Below, piece by piece: positions 1 through 8,928 of a stretch of DNA of 64,000 nucleotides. Source of the DNA: Microlunatus elymi (GTDB taxonomy: Bacteria > Actinomycetota > Actinomycetes > Propionibacteriales > Propionibacteriaceae); contig NZ_CP041692.1 of the NCBI RefSeq assembly GCF_007362775.1, positions 4,960,001 through 5,024,000 on the forward strand, given 5' to 3'. Position numbers and translations under genes: made by a program. The number at the start of each line of letters is the position of its first letter. The first letter of the stretch is position 1. Below the pieces are notes generated by a model. That model worked only from the letters and a program-made list of their open reading frames with translations, was not told the origin of the DNA and did not search any database.

Positions 1-769
1 TCGCCGAACCCGAACTGTCGTGCTCGGCGATCGACGGCACGCTGACCAGGTCGAACGGCCGGGACCGGAAGCGGTAGGCGGCGCTGGTCAGCGCACCCAC
101 CGGGCAGATCTGGACCGTGTTGCCGGACCAGTAGCTGTCGAACGGCTCCTTGGCGTACAGGCTGACCTGCTGCAGCGGGCCGCGTTCGCCGAGCACGATC
201 AACGGATCGCCGGCAATCTGGTCGGCGAACCGGGTGCAGCGCGCACACAGCACACACCGCTCGCGGTCCAGCAGGATCTGCGCGGACAGGTTGATCGGCT
301 TGACGTAGAGCCGCTTGACGCCGTCGTAGCGGGACTCACCGTCGCCGTGCGACAGGGACTGATTCTGCAGCGGGCACTCGCCGCCCTTGTCGCAGATCGG
401 GCAGTCCAGCGGGTGGTTGATCAGCAGGAATTCCATGATTCCGCGCTGCGCCTTGTCGGCCCGCTCACTGGTCAGCTGGGTCTTCACCTTCATCCCCGGC
501 ATCACCGTGATGGTGCAGGATGCCTGCGGCTTGGGCATGCCCCGGCCGTTGCCCATGTCCGGGATCTCCACCATGCACTGCCGGCAGGCGCCCACCGGGT
601 CGAGCAGCGGATGGTCGCAGAAACGCGGGATGTCGATGCCGATCAACTCGGCTGCCCGGATCACCAGGGTGCCCTTCGGCACGCTCACCTCGACGTCGTC
701 GATGGTGATGGTGATCAGGTCTTCCTTCTTCTCCACCTCGGCGGCGGAGGTGTTCTGCGTGACGGTCAC
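1..769 (-). CDS. nuoG: NADH-quinone oxidoreductase subunit G, N-terminal part (cut by window edge)
   Basis: Peripheral-arm subunit of complex I carrying the iron-sulfur chain from NuoF/E toward quinone. The first 256 residues are visible. Cys51, 62, 65 and 85 form the [2Fe-2S] ferredoxin site. His119 with Cys123, 126 and 132 forms the characteristic His-ligated [4Fe-4S] site. Cys172, 175, 178 and 222 (CVLCARC then CPVGAL) form a further [4Fe-4S] site. The GTG start overlaps the nuoF stop by four bases (GTGA), the same coupling used elsewhere in this operon. The rest of the gene lies outside the window. Confidence 0.96.
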   Translation of the reverse strand, partial: MTVTQNTSAAEVEKKEDLITITIDDVEVSVPKGTLVIRAAELIGIDIPRFCDHPLLDPVGACRQCMVEIPDMGNGRGMPKPQASCTITVMPGMKVKTQLTSERADKAQRGIMEFLLINHPLDCPICDKGGECPLQNQSLSHGDGESRYDGVKRLYVKPINLSAQILLDRERCVLCARCTRFADQIAGDPLIVLGERGPLQQVSLYAKEPFDSYWSGNTVQICPVGALTSAAYRFRSRPFDLVSVPSIAEHDSSGSA

Positions 770-2082
770 TGCGCAACTCCTGCCGGCTGGACGTAGACCA
801 CGTTTCTCTCGTACGGGAACAGCTCCCAGGCGGGCGTGTGGTAGCCGGCCTCGAACTCGTCGCGGAAGTACTTGATCGCGGAGTTGACCGGGGTGACCAG
901 GGCGTCGCCGAGCGCACAAAAGGCCTTACCGCCGATGTTGTCGGACAGGTCGAGCAACTTCTCCACGTCGCCCTCCTGCCCCTGCCCGGCCTCGATCCGC
1001 TGCATGATCTGGGCCAGCCACCAACTGCCCTCACGACACGGCGTGCACTTGCCGCAGGACTCGTGCTTGTAGAACTCGACCCACCGCGACACCGCACGAA
1101 CCACGGAGACGGTCTCGTCGAAGATCTGCAGCGATCGGGTGCCGAGCATCGATCCGGCCTTGGCCACCGAGTCGTAGTCCAGCGGCACGTCCAGATGCTC
1201 GTCGGTGAAGACCGGCGAGCTGGAACCACCGGGCGTCCAGAACTTCAGCCGGTGCCCTTCGCGGATCCCGCCGGTCAGGTCAAGAAGCTGACGCAGCGTG
1301 GTGCCCAGCGGGACCTCCACCTGGCCCGGGTTCTTGACGTGGCCGGACAGGCTGAAGATGCCCATCCCCTTGCCGTTGTCCACGCCCATCGAGGTGAACC
1401 AGTCGATGCCGTTGGCGACGATCGCCGGCACGGTGGAGATCGACTCGACGTTGTTGATCACCGTCGGCGAACCGTACAGGCCGGCCACCGCCGGGAACGG
1501 CGGCTTCAGTCGCGGTTGTCCGCGGCGGCCTTCCAGCGAGTCCAGCAGCGCTGTTTCCTCACCGCAGATGTACGCGCCCGCGCCGGCATGCACGATCAGC
1601 TCCAGGTCGAACCCGGTGCCGAGGATGTTCTTGCCCAGGTAGCCGGCGGAGTAGGCCTCCATCACGGCCTGCTGCAGCCGACGGATGACGTGCAGCACCT
1701 CGCCGCGGACGTAGATGAAGGCGTGCTTGGCGCCGAACGCGAAACAGGAGATGATCACGCCCTCGACCAGGGTGTGCGGACTCGCCATCATCAGCGGCAT
1801 GTCCTTGCAGGCACCGGGTTCGGACTCGTCGGCGTTCACCACCAGGTAGCGCGGCTTCGACTTGTCCGGATCCAGCAGCGACCACTTCACACCGGTCGGG
1901 AAGCCGGCTCCGCCACGGCCCCGCAGCTGCGAGTCCTTGATCATTCCGGCCAGCTCGTCGGGGCTCTTGTGCAACGCCGACCGCAGCGTGGCGTAGCCGC
2001 CCTGACGCTCGTAGTTGGTGAGCTTCCAGGCCCGTTCGTCGGCCCAGTTGCGGGTCAGGACCGGGGTAATCGGATCGGTCAC
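766..2082 (-). CDS. nuoF: NADH-quinone oxidoreductase subunit F
   Basis: NADH- and FMN-binding subunit of complex I; it oxidises NADH at the tip of the cytoplasmic arm. The 438-residue length is normal for the family. The glycine-rich [10 protein letters not shown] segment near residues 55-64 and the [14 protein letters not shown] segment are the family nucleotide/FMN-binding signatures. [10 protein letters not shown] in the last third, plus a downstream Cys, ligates the N3-type [4Fe-4S] cluster. It starts at GTG inside the nuoE stop (GTGA) and ends inside the nuoG start, so translation is probably coupled. Confidence 0.97.
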   Translation of the reverse strand: MTDPITPVLTRNWADERAWKLTNYERQGGYATLRSALHKSPDELAGMIKDSQLRGRGGAGFPTGVKWSLLDPDKSKPRYLVVNADESEPGACKDMPLMMASPHTLVEGVIISCFAFGAKHAFIYVRGEVLHVIRRLQQAVMEAYSAGYLGKNILGTGFDLELIVHAGAGAYICGEETALLDSLEGRRGQPRLKPPFPAVAGLYGSPTVINNVESISTVPAIVANGIDWFTSMGVDNGKGMGIFSLSGHVKNPGQVEVPLGTTLRQLLDLTGGIREGHRLKFWTPGGSSSPVFTDEHLDVPLDYDSVAKAGSMLGTRSLQIFDETVSVVRAVSRWVEFYKHESCGKCTPCREGSWWLAQIMQRIEAGQGQEGDVEKLLDLSDNIGGKAFCALGDALVTPVNSAIKYFRDEFEAGYHTPAWELFPYERNVVYVQPAGVAQ

Positions 2083-2948
2083 TTCGCCTCACCCTCACCG
2101 TTGGCTTCTGCTTCGGCCTTCTCCCGCTCGGCGTCGGCCTTGGCCTGCGCCGCCTCCTCGGGCGTCGGCGCCCGCCAGCCGTTCTCGCTGGCGATCCTGA
2201 CGCCCAGCTGGGACTGCGGTCCGGAGGTCGGGCCCTCGTCGGCGCGGCCGTCGGGGTAGCCGGCCAGTACGCGTTCGGACTGCCGCCAGGTGCAGATCCG
2301 GGCGCCGCGGGTGGAGGTCAGCTCCTGGCCGTCGCGCAGCTTGTCCACCAGTTCGACCGCCGAGTCGGGAGTCTGGTTGTCCATGAACTCCCAATTGACC
2401 ATCACCACCGGGGCGAAATCGCAAGCAGCGTTGCATTCCACCCGCTCCAGGGTGATCTTGCCGTCGGCGGTGGTCTCGTCGTGGCCGACGCCGAGATGCT
2501 TGCTGAGCCGGTCGTACACGTCGTCGCCGCCCATGATCGCGCACAGCGCGGTGGTGCAGACACCGACGTTGTACTCGCCGTTGGGACGGCGCTTGTACAT
2601 CGTGTAGAAGGTCGCCACCCCGGACACGTCGGCGGTGGAAAGGCCCAGAATCTCTGCACACGCTTCGATTCCGGCCGGGGTGACCCGGCCCTCGACGCTC
2701 TGCACCAGGTGCAGCATCGGCAGCAGCGCCGACCGCGACTGCGGATAGCGGGCCGCGATCTGGCGCAACTCCTCCAGCGTCTTCTCGCCGATCTCGGTCT
2801 CGGTCACGGTGGTGTCGATCGGCTCCGGACGATGCGCGTTCGGATCGGTCGGCGTCACCCCCGGCGGGACCTGACCGAACTGGTCGGTCCGCCGGCCGTC
2901 GAGCAGATTCTTCTGCTTGCTGTTGTTGTCGAGATTATCGGCGTTCAC
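2079..2948 (-). CDS. nuoE: NADH-quinone oxidoreductase subunit E
   Basis: Thioredoxin-fold [2Fe-2S] subunit (N1a) that pairs with NuoF. The four ligands are visible as VCTTALC and VECNAAC motifs in the middle of the protein. The reading frame is open further upstream, but the GTG at 2948 overlaps the nuoD stop (GTGA) and gives a 289-residue protein. A charged Ala/Glu/Lys-rich tail of about 40 residues follows the core, making it longer than the enterobacterial protein; such tails occur in actinobacterial NuoE (recollection). Cotranscribed with the rest of nuo. Confidence 0.95.
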   Translation of the reverse strand: MNADNLDNNSKQKNLLDGRRTDQFGQVPPGVTPTDPNAHRPEPIDTTVTETEIGEKTLEELRQIAARYPQSRSALLPMLHLVQSVEGRVTPAGIEACAEILGLSTADVSGVATFYTMYKRRPNGEYNVGVCTTALCAIMGGDDVYDRLSKHLGVGHDETTADGKITLERVECNAACDFAPVVMVNWEFMDNQTPDSAVELVDKLRDGQELTSTRGARICTWRQSERVLAGYPDGRADEGPTSGPQSQLGVRIASENGWRAPTPEEAAQAKADAEREKAEAEANGEGEAK

Positions 2949-4294
2949 CGGTCGACACCTCCCAGAACCGGGTCCAGCGTTGCGATGTTGACCACCACGT
3001 CGGCCAGGAAGCCGCCCTCGCTGAGGGCCGGCAATGCCTGCAGGTGATGGAAACTGGGGTCCCGGAAGTGCACCCGGAACGGTCGGGTCCCGCCGTCGGA
3101 GACCACGTGCGCACCGAGCTCGCCCTTGGCGCTCTCGGTCGGCACGTACGCCTGACCCGGCGGCACCCGGAAGCCCTCGGTGACCAGCTTGAAGTGATGG
3201 ATCAGCGCCTCCATCGACTGCCCCATGATGTGATTGAGGTGCTCGTTGGAGTTGCCCTGCCCGTCGGAGCCGATGGACAGCTGCGCCGGCCAGGCGATCT
3301 TGGGATCGTCGACCATCACCCGCTGCCCCAGGGTCTCCTCCAGCCGCTTCACGCACTGGTCGATGATCTTGACGCTCTCCCACATCTCGTCCACCCGGTT
3401 CAGGAAACGGGCGTAGCCGTCGGCCTCGTCGCGGACCGGGACGTCGAAGTCGTACGTCTCGTAATCGCAGTACGGCAACGCCTTGCGCAGGTCGTAGGAG
3501 TAGCCGGCCGCACGCAGCAACGGGCCGGTGACGCCGAGCGCCATGCAGGCAGCAAGATCAAGATGTCCGACCCCGATCAGCCGGCTGCGCACGATCGGGT
3601 TCATTCCTGCCAGCTTGCCGAACTCCGGCATCTGCTTCTTGATCGACTTGAGGGTGTCCTTGAGCAGCTGCAGACCATGATCAGGAAGGTCCTGGGCGAC
3701 ACCGCCGGGACGGATGTAGGCGTGGTTCATCCGCAAGCCCGTGACGGCCTCGAAGAAGTCCATGATCTTCTCGCGCTCGCGGAACGCGATGGTCATCATC
3801 GTGGTCGCGCCGAGCTCCATCCCGCCGGTGCCCAACGCCACCAGGTGGGACGCGATCCGCATCCACTCCGACATCAACACCCGGATGATCTTGGTCCGCT
3901 CGGTGATCTGATCCTCGATCTCCAGCAGCTTCTCCACGCTCAGGCAGTACGCGAGCTCGTTGTGCAACGGCATCACGTAGTCCATCCGGGTGCAGAAAGT
4001 CACGCCCTGGGTCCAGGTGCGGTACTCCATGCTCTTCTCGATGCCGGTGTGCAGGTGGCCGATGCTGGAGCGCAGCTCGGTCACCGTCTCGCCGTCGAGT
4101 TCCAAGATCACCCGGAGCACGCCGTGGGTGGACGGATGCTGCGGGCCCATGTTGACGACGATCCGTTCGTCGTCGCGTTCGGCCTGGCCGCCGGCGACCT
4201 CGTCCCAGTCGCCGCCCATCACCGTGTAGACGGTGCCCTCGGCCGCCTCCTCGCCCGGTGCGGCGAAGAGATCTTCGGTACTGCTGGCGCTCAT
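2945..4294 (-). CDS. nuoD: NADH-quinone oxidoreductase subunit D
   Basis: 49-kDa-type subunit of complex I, descended from the hydrogenase large subunit and lining the quinone site with NuoB. At 449 residues it is full length. It shows the conserved [14 protein letters not shown] motif near residue 48 (the quinone-head His region), the HIGYLHTGIEK-like segment (here [12 protein letters not shown]) and a C-terminal [12 protein letters not shown]. Its ATG overlaps the nuoC stop (ATGA), and its stop overlaps the nuoE GTG. Confidence 0.97.
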   Translation of the reverse strand: MSASSTEDLFAAPGEEAAEGTVYTVMGGDWDEVAGGQAERDDERIVVNMGPQHPSTHGVLRVILELDGETVTELRSSIGHLHTGIEKSMEYRTWTQGVTFCTRMDYVMPLHNELAYCLSVEKLLEIEDQITERTKIIRVLMSEWMRIASHLVALGTGGMELGATTMMTIAFREREKIMDFFEAVTGLRMNHAYIRPGGVAQDLPDHGLQLLKDTLKSIKKQMPEFGKLAGMNPIVRSRLIGVGHLDLAACMALGVTGPLLRAAGYSYDLRKALPYCDYETYDFDVPVRDEADGYARFLNRVDEMWESVKIIDQCVKRLEETLGQRVMVDDPKIAWPAQLSIGSDGQGNSNEHLNHIMGQSMEALIHHFKLVTEGFRVPPGQAYVPTESAKGELGAHVVSDGGTRPFRVHFRDPSFHHLQALPALSEGGFLADVVVNIATLDPVLGGVDR

Positions 4295-5112
4295 CAGTTG
4301 TAGCTCCTTCTGTTATCAGGAGACGGAATCGTGGCGCCCTTGTACTCGACGGGGATGCCGCCGAGCGGGTAGTCCTTGCGTTGCGGGTGACCAGGCCAGT
4401 CGTCCGGCATCAGGATCCGGGTCAGGTGCGGGTGACCGTCGAAGATCAGCCCGAACATGTCGAAGGTCTCCCGCTCGTGCCAGTCGGCACTGGGATAGAC
4501 GCTGACCACCGACGGGATGTGCGGGTCGCCGTCGGGGGCCGAGACCTCCAGCCGGATCCTCCGGTTGTGGGTCAGCGAGGCCAGGTGGTAGACGGCGTGC
4601 AACTCGCGACCGGTGTCGGTCGGATAGTGCACACCGGAGACTCCGCTGAACAGCTCGAACCGCAGGTAGGCGTCGTCGCGGAGGATCTTGGCCAGCGCCA
4701 GCAGATGATCACGATGTACGTGCAGGGTGAGATCACCGCGTTCGACCACGACCTTGGTGATCGCGTTCGGGGTGCTCGGCATCAGTTCGGCGATCCGGTC
4801 CACCGCGGCGTCGTACCAACCGCCGTAGGGACGCTGGCTCGGTGCGGGGAATTCGATCACGCGTCGCAGCCGGCCGTAGCCGGAGGTGTCCGGAGTGCCC
4901 TTGGCGCCGAACATGCCGTCGCGGACGGCGAGGATCTCCGGACCCTCGGCGCTGCCCGGGCCGCTCGGGGTCGGCTCCAGGTCGGCGCGCTCGTCCGGTC
5001 CGCCGCCGGGATGCGCGTCCGGCGGGGTCGGCGGCACCTTCTCCTTGGTCTCGGCGGCGTCCTTGCCCGGCTGCTGGGCGTTGGCGTCCTTCGGGTCTTT
5101 GTCGTCGGTCAC
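4294..5112 (-). CDS. nuoC: NADH-quinone oxidoreductase subunit C
   Basis: 30-kDa subunit of complex I that scaffolds the NuoB/NuoD junction. The frame is open beyond the gene, but the GTG at 5112 overlaps the nuoB stop (GTGA) and gives 272 residues. The first 60 or so are low-complexity and rich in Lys, Asp, Pro and Gly. The core ends with the family signature [18 protein letters not shown] and [16 protein letters not shown]. The acidic N-terminal extension is typical of actinobacterial NuoC (recollection). Confidence 0.95.
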   Translation of the reverse strand: MTDDKDPKDANAQQPGKDAAETKEKVPPTPPDAHPGGGPDERADLEPTPSGPGSAEGPEILAVRDGMFGAKGTPDTSGYGRLRRVIEFPAPSQRPYGGWYDAAVDRIAELMPSTPNAITKVVVERGDLTLHVHRDHLLALAKILRDDAYLRFELFSGVSGVHYPTDTGRELHAVYHLASLTHNRRIRLEVSAPDGDPHIPSVVSVYPSADWHERETFDMFGLIFDGHPHLTRILMPDDWPGHPQRKDYPLGGIPVEYKGATIPSPDNRRSYN

Positions 5113-5666
5113 CGCAGCAGGCCCTTCTGTTCGATGGTGGCCGGCTTGGCGAGGGCGAGCCGCTCGTTCTCCTGCTCGGCCCGCTCCTTGTTCGAACCCA
5201 GCGGGGCTCGCTCGACCTTCAGCTTGCGCAGCTTGAAGATGCCGTCGATCAACATCTCCGGCCGCGGCGGGCAACCGGGCACGTACACGTCGACCGGGAC
5301 GATGTGGTCAACACCCTGGACGATCGCGTAGTTGTTGAACATGCCGCCGCTGGAGGCGCAGACACCCATCGACAGGACGAACTTCGGGTCGGCCATCTGG
5401 TCGTACACCTGCCGCACGATCGGGGCCATCTTCTGGCTGACGCGGCCGGCGACGATCATCAGATCGGCCTGCCGCGGGCTGTTCCGGAAGACTTCCTGAC
5501 CCCAGCGCGCGGAGTCGAACCGCGGCGTACCCATGGTCATCATCTCGAACGAACAGCAGGCCAGGCCGAAGGTGACCGGCCAGAACGACGCGCTGCGGAC
5601 AGCGCCGGCCAGTGCCTCGACGGTGGTCAGCAGGATCCCGCTGGGGACCTTTTCCTCAAGACCCAT
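5109..5666 (-). CDS. nuoB: NADH-quinone oxidoreductase subunit B
   Basis: Carries the terminal N2 [4Fe-4S] cluster that hands electrons to menaquinone. At 185 residues it contains the tandem cysteines in [10 protein letters not shown], a Cys in the MGVCASSGG segment, and the [11 protein letters not shown] ligand motif, all family hallmarks. It starts with ATG at 5666; a 54-bp gap separates it from nuoA, the only sizeable gap between nuo genes in this window. Confidence 0.97.
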   Translation of the reverse strand: MGLEEKVPSGILLTTVEALAGAVRSASFWPVTFGLACCSFEMMTMGTPRFDSARWGQEVFRNSPRQADLMIVAGRVSQKMAPIVRQVYDQMADPKFVLSMGVCASSGGMFNNYAIVQGVDHIVPVDVYVPGCPPRPEMLIDGIFKLRKLKVERAPLGSNKERAEQENERLALAKPATIEQKGLLR

Positions 5667-5720
5667 AGCGAATTCAGCTCCTGGTGACGTGAGTCGGATT
5701 GTGTACGTGCTGGTTCATGA

Positions 5721-6080
5721 TCAGTCCCACTCCAGACCGCCGCGGCGCAGGATGTAGAAGTACGCAACGAACACGGTGATGATGAACAGCCCCATCTCGA
5801 CCAGGGCAAAGACGCCCATCTGGTCGAAGGAAACCGCCCACGGGTAGAGGAAGACGATCTCGATGTCGAAGACGATGAACAGCATCGCGGTCAGGTAGTA
5901 CTTGACCGGGAAATGTCCACCGCCGACCGGCTGCGGAGTCGGCTCGATACCGCATTCGTAGCTGTCCAACTTGGCCCGGTTGTATCGCTTCGGACCGACC
6001 AGCATGCTGGCCGTGATGGTCAGTGCCACGAACGCGGCAGCGATGATCAGGGCGATCACGAACCCGGTGTAGAAGCTCAT
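5721..6080 (-). CDS. nuoA: NADH-quinone oxidoreductase subunit A
   Basis: Small membrane subunit of complex I at the quinone-channel entrance. The 119 residues have three hydrophobic segments (about 5-27, 62-84 and 90-112) and the conserved YECGIEP motif near residue 41 in the first loop. A GGAAGGAACC ribosome-binding site lies just upstream of the ATG. This is the first gene of the operon, so the nuo promoter should lie in 6081-6207. Confidence 0.96.
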   Translation of the reverse strand: MSFYTGFVIALIIAAAFVALTITASMLVGPKRYNRAKLDSYECGIEPTPQPVGGGHFPVKYYLTAMLFIVFDIEIVFLYPWAVSFDQMGVFALVEMGLFIITVFVAYFYILRRGGLEWD

Positions 6081-6174
6081 CGCGTGGTTCCTTCCCTCTC
6101 CGACTTCATCGGCACGGCTGTGGGGCTGTCGTTGTGCTGGTCGTTGTTGATCTTGATCGCACTCGGCTGAGGTA

Positions 6175-6219
6175 TGCTCAGGTAACCCGTGCTCAGGTCA
6201 TCCGTGCTCATGTAGCCGG
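6175..6219. repeat. Three tandem 15-bp repeats upstream of nuoA
   Basis: Units start at 6175, 6190 and 6205. The first two begin TGCTCAGGT and the third TGCTCATGT. They sit between nuoA and the upstream flavoprotein gene, and the last unit supplies that gene's stop codon. They may be regulator half-sites for nuo or simple tandem duplication. Confidence 0.55.
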
Positions 6220-7671
6220 CGCGATCTTGGACAACCCGTTGACGATCTTGTCGTAGACGTCGCCGTCACGGTGATCGGTCAGATTGGACAGCATCTTCAG
6301 GGTGAACTGCATGACCACCTTGCGCGGCAGACCGTACTTGACCGCCGCCTTCATGAACGTCGGGCGTCCGATGATCTTGGTGAACACCCGGCCCAGCGTG
6401 TAGTAACCGCCCCAGGTCTCACGCAGCATCGCCGGGTAACCGTGCAACGCCTTCTCCGCACTGGACGTACCGACGCCGCGGTAGTGGGCTTCGGCGATCG
6501 CGTTGGCCGCCATCTCGGCCGACTCCATCGCGTACGGAATGCCCTCGCCGTTGAACGGGCTGACCATGCCGCCGGCATCGCCGATCAGCAACAAGCCGCG
6601 GTTGTAGTGCGGGGTGCGATTGAAGGCCATCGGCAGCGCGGCGCCGAGCACCTTGCCGACCTGGTTCTCGTCCCGGAACCCCCACTCCTGCGGCGTGTTG
6701 TCCATCCAGACCTTGAGCATCTGCCGGTAGTCGACCTTGCCGAATGCCTTGGAGGTGTTGAGAATCCCGAGGCCGACGTTGCAGGTGCCGTCGCCGAGCG
6801 GGAAGATCCAGCCGTAGCCGGGAAGCAGGTTGGACTCCCCCGGCTTGCCGTCCCACAGCTCCGGCCAGGACTCGATGTACGGGCTGTTGTGCAGCGGGCT
6901 CTTGTAGTAGGTGCGGACCGCGACCCCCATCGGCAGGTGCTCGCGCCGGTTGATGCCCATCGCGATGCTGATCCGGGTGGAGTTGCCGTCCGCGGCGACC
7001 ACCAGCGGCGCGGTGAACCGGCGCCCGTCCTTGGTGATCACGCCGGCGATCCGGTCGGTGAGGGGGTCAATGATCGGTTCGGTCACGTTGGCCAGCTCGT
7101 ACAGCTTGGCGCCCGCGGCGACCGCGTTGTTGGCCAGCAACTGATCGAAGTCGGCACGCTGCCGGGTGACACCGAATCCCGGCCAATCGGTCAGATCGGG
7201 CCAGTCCAGATCCCAGTGCCGGCCGCCGGCCCAGAACCGCAACCCCCGCTGATGCGCCCAGCCGTTCTCGGTCGAGATGTCGATGCCGAGCTTGATCAAC
7301 TGCTTGGTGCCGCGCGGGGTCAGCCCGTCGCCGCAGACCTTCTCCCGCGGAAACTTCGTCTTCTCCAGCAGGGAGACATGCAGACCGCTCCGCGCCAGAT
7401 AGGTAGCAGCCGCCGAACCGCCCGGTCCCGCGCCGACCACGATCACGTCGCTCTCGATCGATCCCGCGGCCGATCGTCTCGAACTCGTCGAAGGACCGGC
7501 ACCCGTCCCCAGGAGTCCTGAGCTTGTCGAAGGACCGGCACTCGACACCACCTGGGAACCCGAATCCACCTCGGAGACGTTGGGCCGTTCGGAAGTGGGT
7601 GCGCCGGAGCCGGTCGCCGCGTGCACGCGATGCGACCCAACTCCCGATCTGGGAGTCGCGCTGCCGTTCAT
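6208..7671 (-). CDS. Geranylgeranyl-reductase-family FAD-dependent oxidoreductase (menaquinone side-chain reductase candidate)
   Basis: FAD-binding protein of the geranylgeranyl reductase family. The mycobacterial relative MenJ saturates one isoprene unit of menaquinone; that role fits the nuo/men context but is inferred. After about 70 low-complexity residues comes the FAD motif DVIVVGAGPGGSAAATYLARSG. Later come VCGDGLTPRG and the second FAD motif GLLLIGDAGGMVSPFNGEGI. The frame opens at 7704, but ATG 7671 has GGAGAGG four bases upstream, and the earlier start lies inside an inverted repeat. The N-terminal extension contains a repeated GPSTSS peptide encoded by two copies of a dispersed DNA repeat (7477-7541). 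Confidence 0.9.
   Translation of the reverse strand: MNGSATPRSGVGSHRVHAATGSGAPTSERPNVSEVDSGSQVVSSAGPSTSSGLLGTGAGPSTSSRRSAAGSIESDVIVVGAGPGGSAAATYLARSGLHVSLLEKTKFPREKVCGDGLTPRGTKQLIKLGIDISTENGWAHQRGLRFWAGGRHWDLDWPDLTDWPGFGVTRQRADFDQLLANNAVAAGAKLYELANVTEPIIDPLTDRIAGVITKDGRRFTAPLVVAADGNSTRISIAMGINRREHLPMGVAVRTYYKSPLHNSPYIESWPELWDGKPGESNLLPGYGWIFPLGDGTCNVGLGILNTSKAFGKVDYRQMLKVWMDNTPQEWGFRDENQVGKVLGAALPMAFNRTPHYNRGLLLIGDAGGMVSPFNGEGIPYAMESAEMAANAIAEAHYRGVGTSSAEKALHGYPAMLRETWGGYYTLGRVFTKIIGRPTFMKAAVKYGLPRKVVMQFTLKMLSNLTDHRDGDVYDKIVNGLSKIAPAT
7477..7541. repeat. Two copies of a short dispersed repeat (core GTCGAAGGACCGGCAC)
   Basis: Two adjacent copies end in the same GTCGAAGGACCGGCAC. The second is preceded by GTCCTGAGCTT. 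A third related copy lies at 23248-23271. On the coding strand they read TTCGACAAGCTCAGGAC, a motif that to my recollection recurs in many bacterial genomes. Here they are translated as part of the flavoprotein N-terminus. Confidence 0.75.
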
Positions 7672-7688
7672 GGACCTCTCCGGGGACT

Positions 7689-7706
7689 TAGTGAAACTCT
7701 TCACTA
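7689..7706. promoter_or_regulatory. Inverted repeat TAGTGAA-N4-TTCACTA, likely operator
   Basis: Perfect 7-bp arms with a 4-bp spacer lie 18 bp upstream of the ATG at 7671, between any promoter and the ribosome-binding site. A further half-site CTAGTGAA is at 7760-7767. The placement suggests repressor control of the flavoprotein gene; the regulator is unknown. Confidence 0.55.
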
Positions 7707-7831
7707 GCTAGTCGTCACTCTACGACGCAACCGCCGCCCGAGTCACGCCGGTACCTGCGCTAGTGAACCGGCCGCGGCGGATTCGGTCAACTTGAGGCGG
7801 GAAGCGGCGTTTCCCCTTGCCAACAAGGACA

Positions 7832-7857
7832 TTTACGCAACTTACATGTTGCGTAAA
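7832..7857. promoter_or_regulatory. Perfect 10-bp inverted repeat TTTACGCAAC-N6-GTTGCGTAAA
   Basis: AT-rich for this DNA and fully symmetric, about 160 bp upstream of the flavoprotein start and downstream of the phosphoesterase gene. It has no T-tract, so an operator is more likely than a terminator. Confidence 0.5.
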
Positions 7858-8100
7858 GACGGCAAGCACGGAGAGGTCGGAGCGGTTGCGGATCCCACCT
7901 CGGACACCTCGAAAGTGGGACCCGGACTCGTCCGGCCGCGATCCGATCAAATTCCAGCTCGGGTCGGGTTGTGGGCTCGCGCGATGTCGATCTCGCGGCC
8001 ACTTTCCAGCACGAGCGGGCAAATGAGCAGCCACGTGACCAGCACCACGTACGACCGCACCGGTTACCGAACGACGCCACCTTGCATGACCAAGACGCGC

Positions 8101-8853
8101 TCAGCGGCCGTCGCGGGGGCCGAAGACGGTGAGCGCTTCGAAGTCGGAGATCGCGTCGGTCAGATAACTGTCGACCCACTCCTCGACCTGGGGGTAGTCG
8201 CTGCCGGCGACCACCCTCCTCCGCAGCTCGGTCAGGTCGACCTGGGTGTGCCGCAGGGTGACGTTGCCGTTGTCCAGCAGGGCCCAGTTGCCGCCCGCAC
8301 GCCCGTACGGCATGCCGATGCTGCCCGGATTGATCACCAGCCGCCGATCGACCAGCCGAACGAACGGCATGTGCGTGTGCCCGCAGACCACGGTCCGGAT
8401 CTCCGGGTCGAGATCGGCGAACACCTCGGCCCACTTGTCCATCCGGGTGTCGACCAACACCACCTCGTCGTCGTCTCGCGGAGTGCCGTGACAGAACGCG
8501 ACCGATCCGAAGCCGTCGAGCTCCATGATCACCGGATGCGGGAGGCCGGCGAGCAGGTCGACCTGTTGATCATCGAGTTGCCGCGCTGCCCAGGCACAGA
8601 CCGGATCCGGCACAGCCAAAGAGGGATCCGAACGCAGCGCCACCAGCTCCCGGTCCGCGTTGCCGCGCACCAAGATCAACTTCTCGCCGAGCTCGGAGAA
8701 CCGTTGCAGTACGGCGGTCGGCTGCGGCCCGGACAGATGATCACCGGTGATCACGATCCGATCGCAGGACCGTACGTCGTCCTCGGCCAGCACCGCATCG
8801 AGCACCGGCAGTACGCCGTGCACGTCCGACATCACCGCAACTCTGCTGATCAC
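8101..8853 (-). CDS. Metallophosphoesterase (YfcE/MJ0936-like)
   Basis: Calcineurin-like phosphoesterase of 250 residues. The dinuclear metal motifs are in order: SDVHG (residues 9-13), GDHLSG, GNAD, a central His in FCHGTP, GHTHMP and NPGSIGMP. These proteins hydrolyse phosphodiesters or small phosphoesters; the substrate cannot be told here. The start is GTG at 8853 (a later ATG is at codon 8). It lies 75 bp downstream of menF on the same strand. Confidence 0.88.
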   Translation of the reverse strand: MISRVAVMSDVHGVLPVLDAVLAEDDVRSCDRIVITGDHLSGPQPTAVLQRFSELGEKLILVRGNADRELVALRSDPSLAVPDPVCAWAARQLDDQQVDLLAGLPHPVIMELDGFGSVAFCHGTPRDDDEVVLVDTRMDKWAEVFADLDPEIRTVVCGHTHMPFVRLVDRRLVINPGSIGMPYGRAGGNWALLDNGNVTLRHTQVDLTELRRRVVAGSDYPQVEEWVDSYLTDAISDFEALTVFGPRDGR

Positions 8854-8928
8854 CGGAGCAACGCTAGACGAGACCGGACGAGTGTTTCGAGGATCGCGGC
8901 GATGTCGCTGCTGGTCCGGCGGCGGACC

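Larger units (their letters stand above)
7672..8100. other. Intergenic control region upstream of the flavoprotein gene
   Basis: About 430 bp without a convincing gene. It holds an inverted repeat right at the flavoprotein gene (7689-7706), a third copy of the CTAGTGAA half-site at 7760-7767, and a separate perfect palindrome at 7832-7857. The remainder shows no coding signal that I could support. Confidence 0.7.

Noticed and set aside
4258-5331. Plus-strand frame of 357 codons opposite nuoC/nuoB
   Set aside because: Antisense to well-supported complex I genes.
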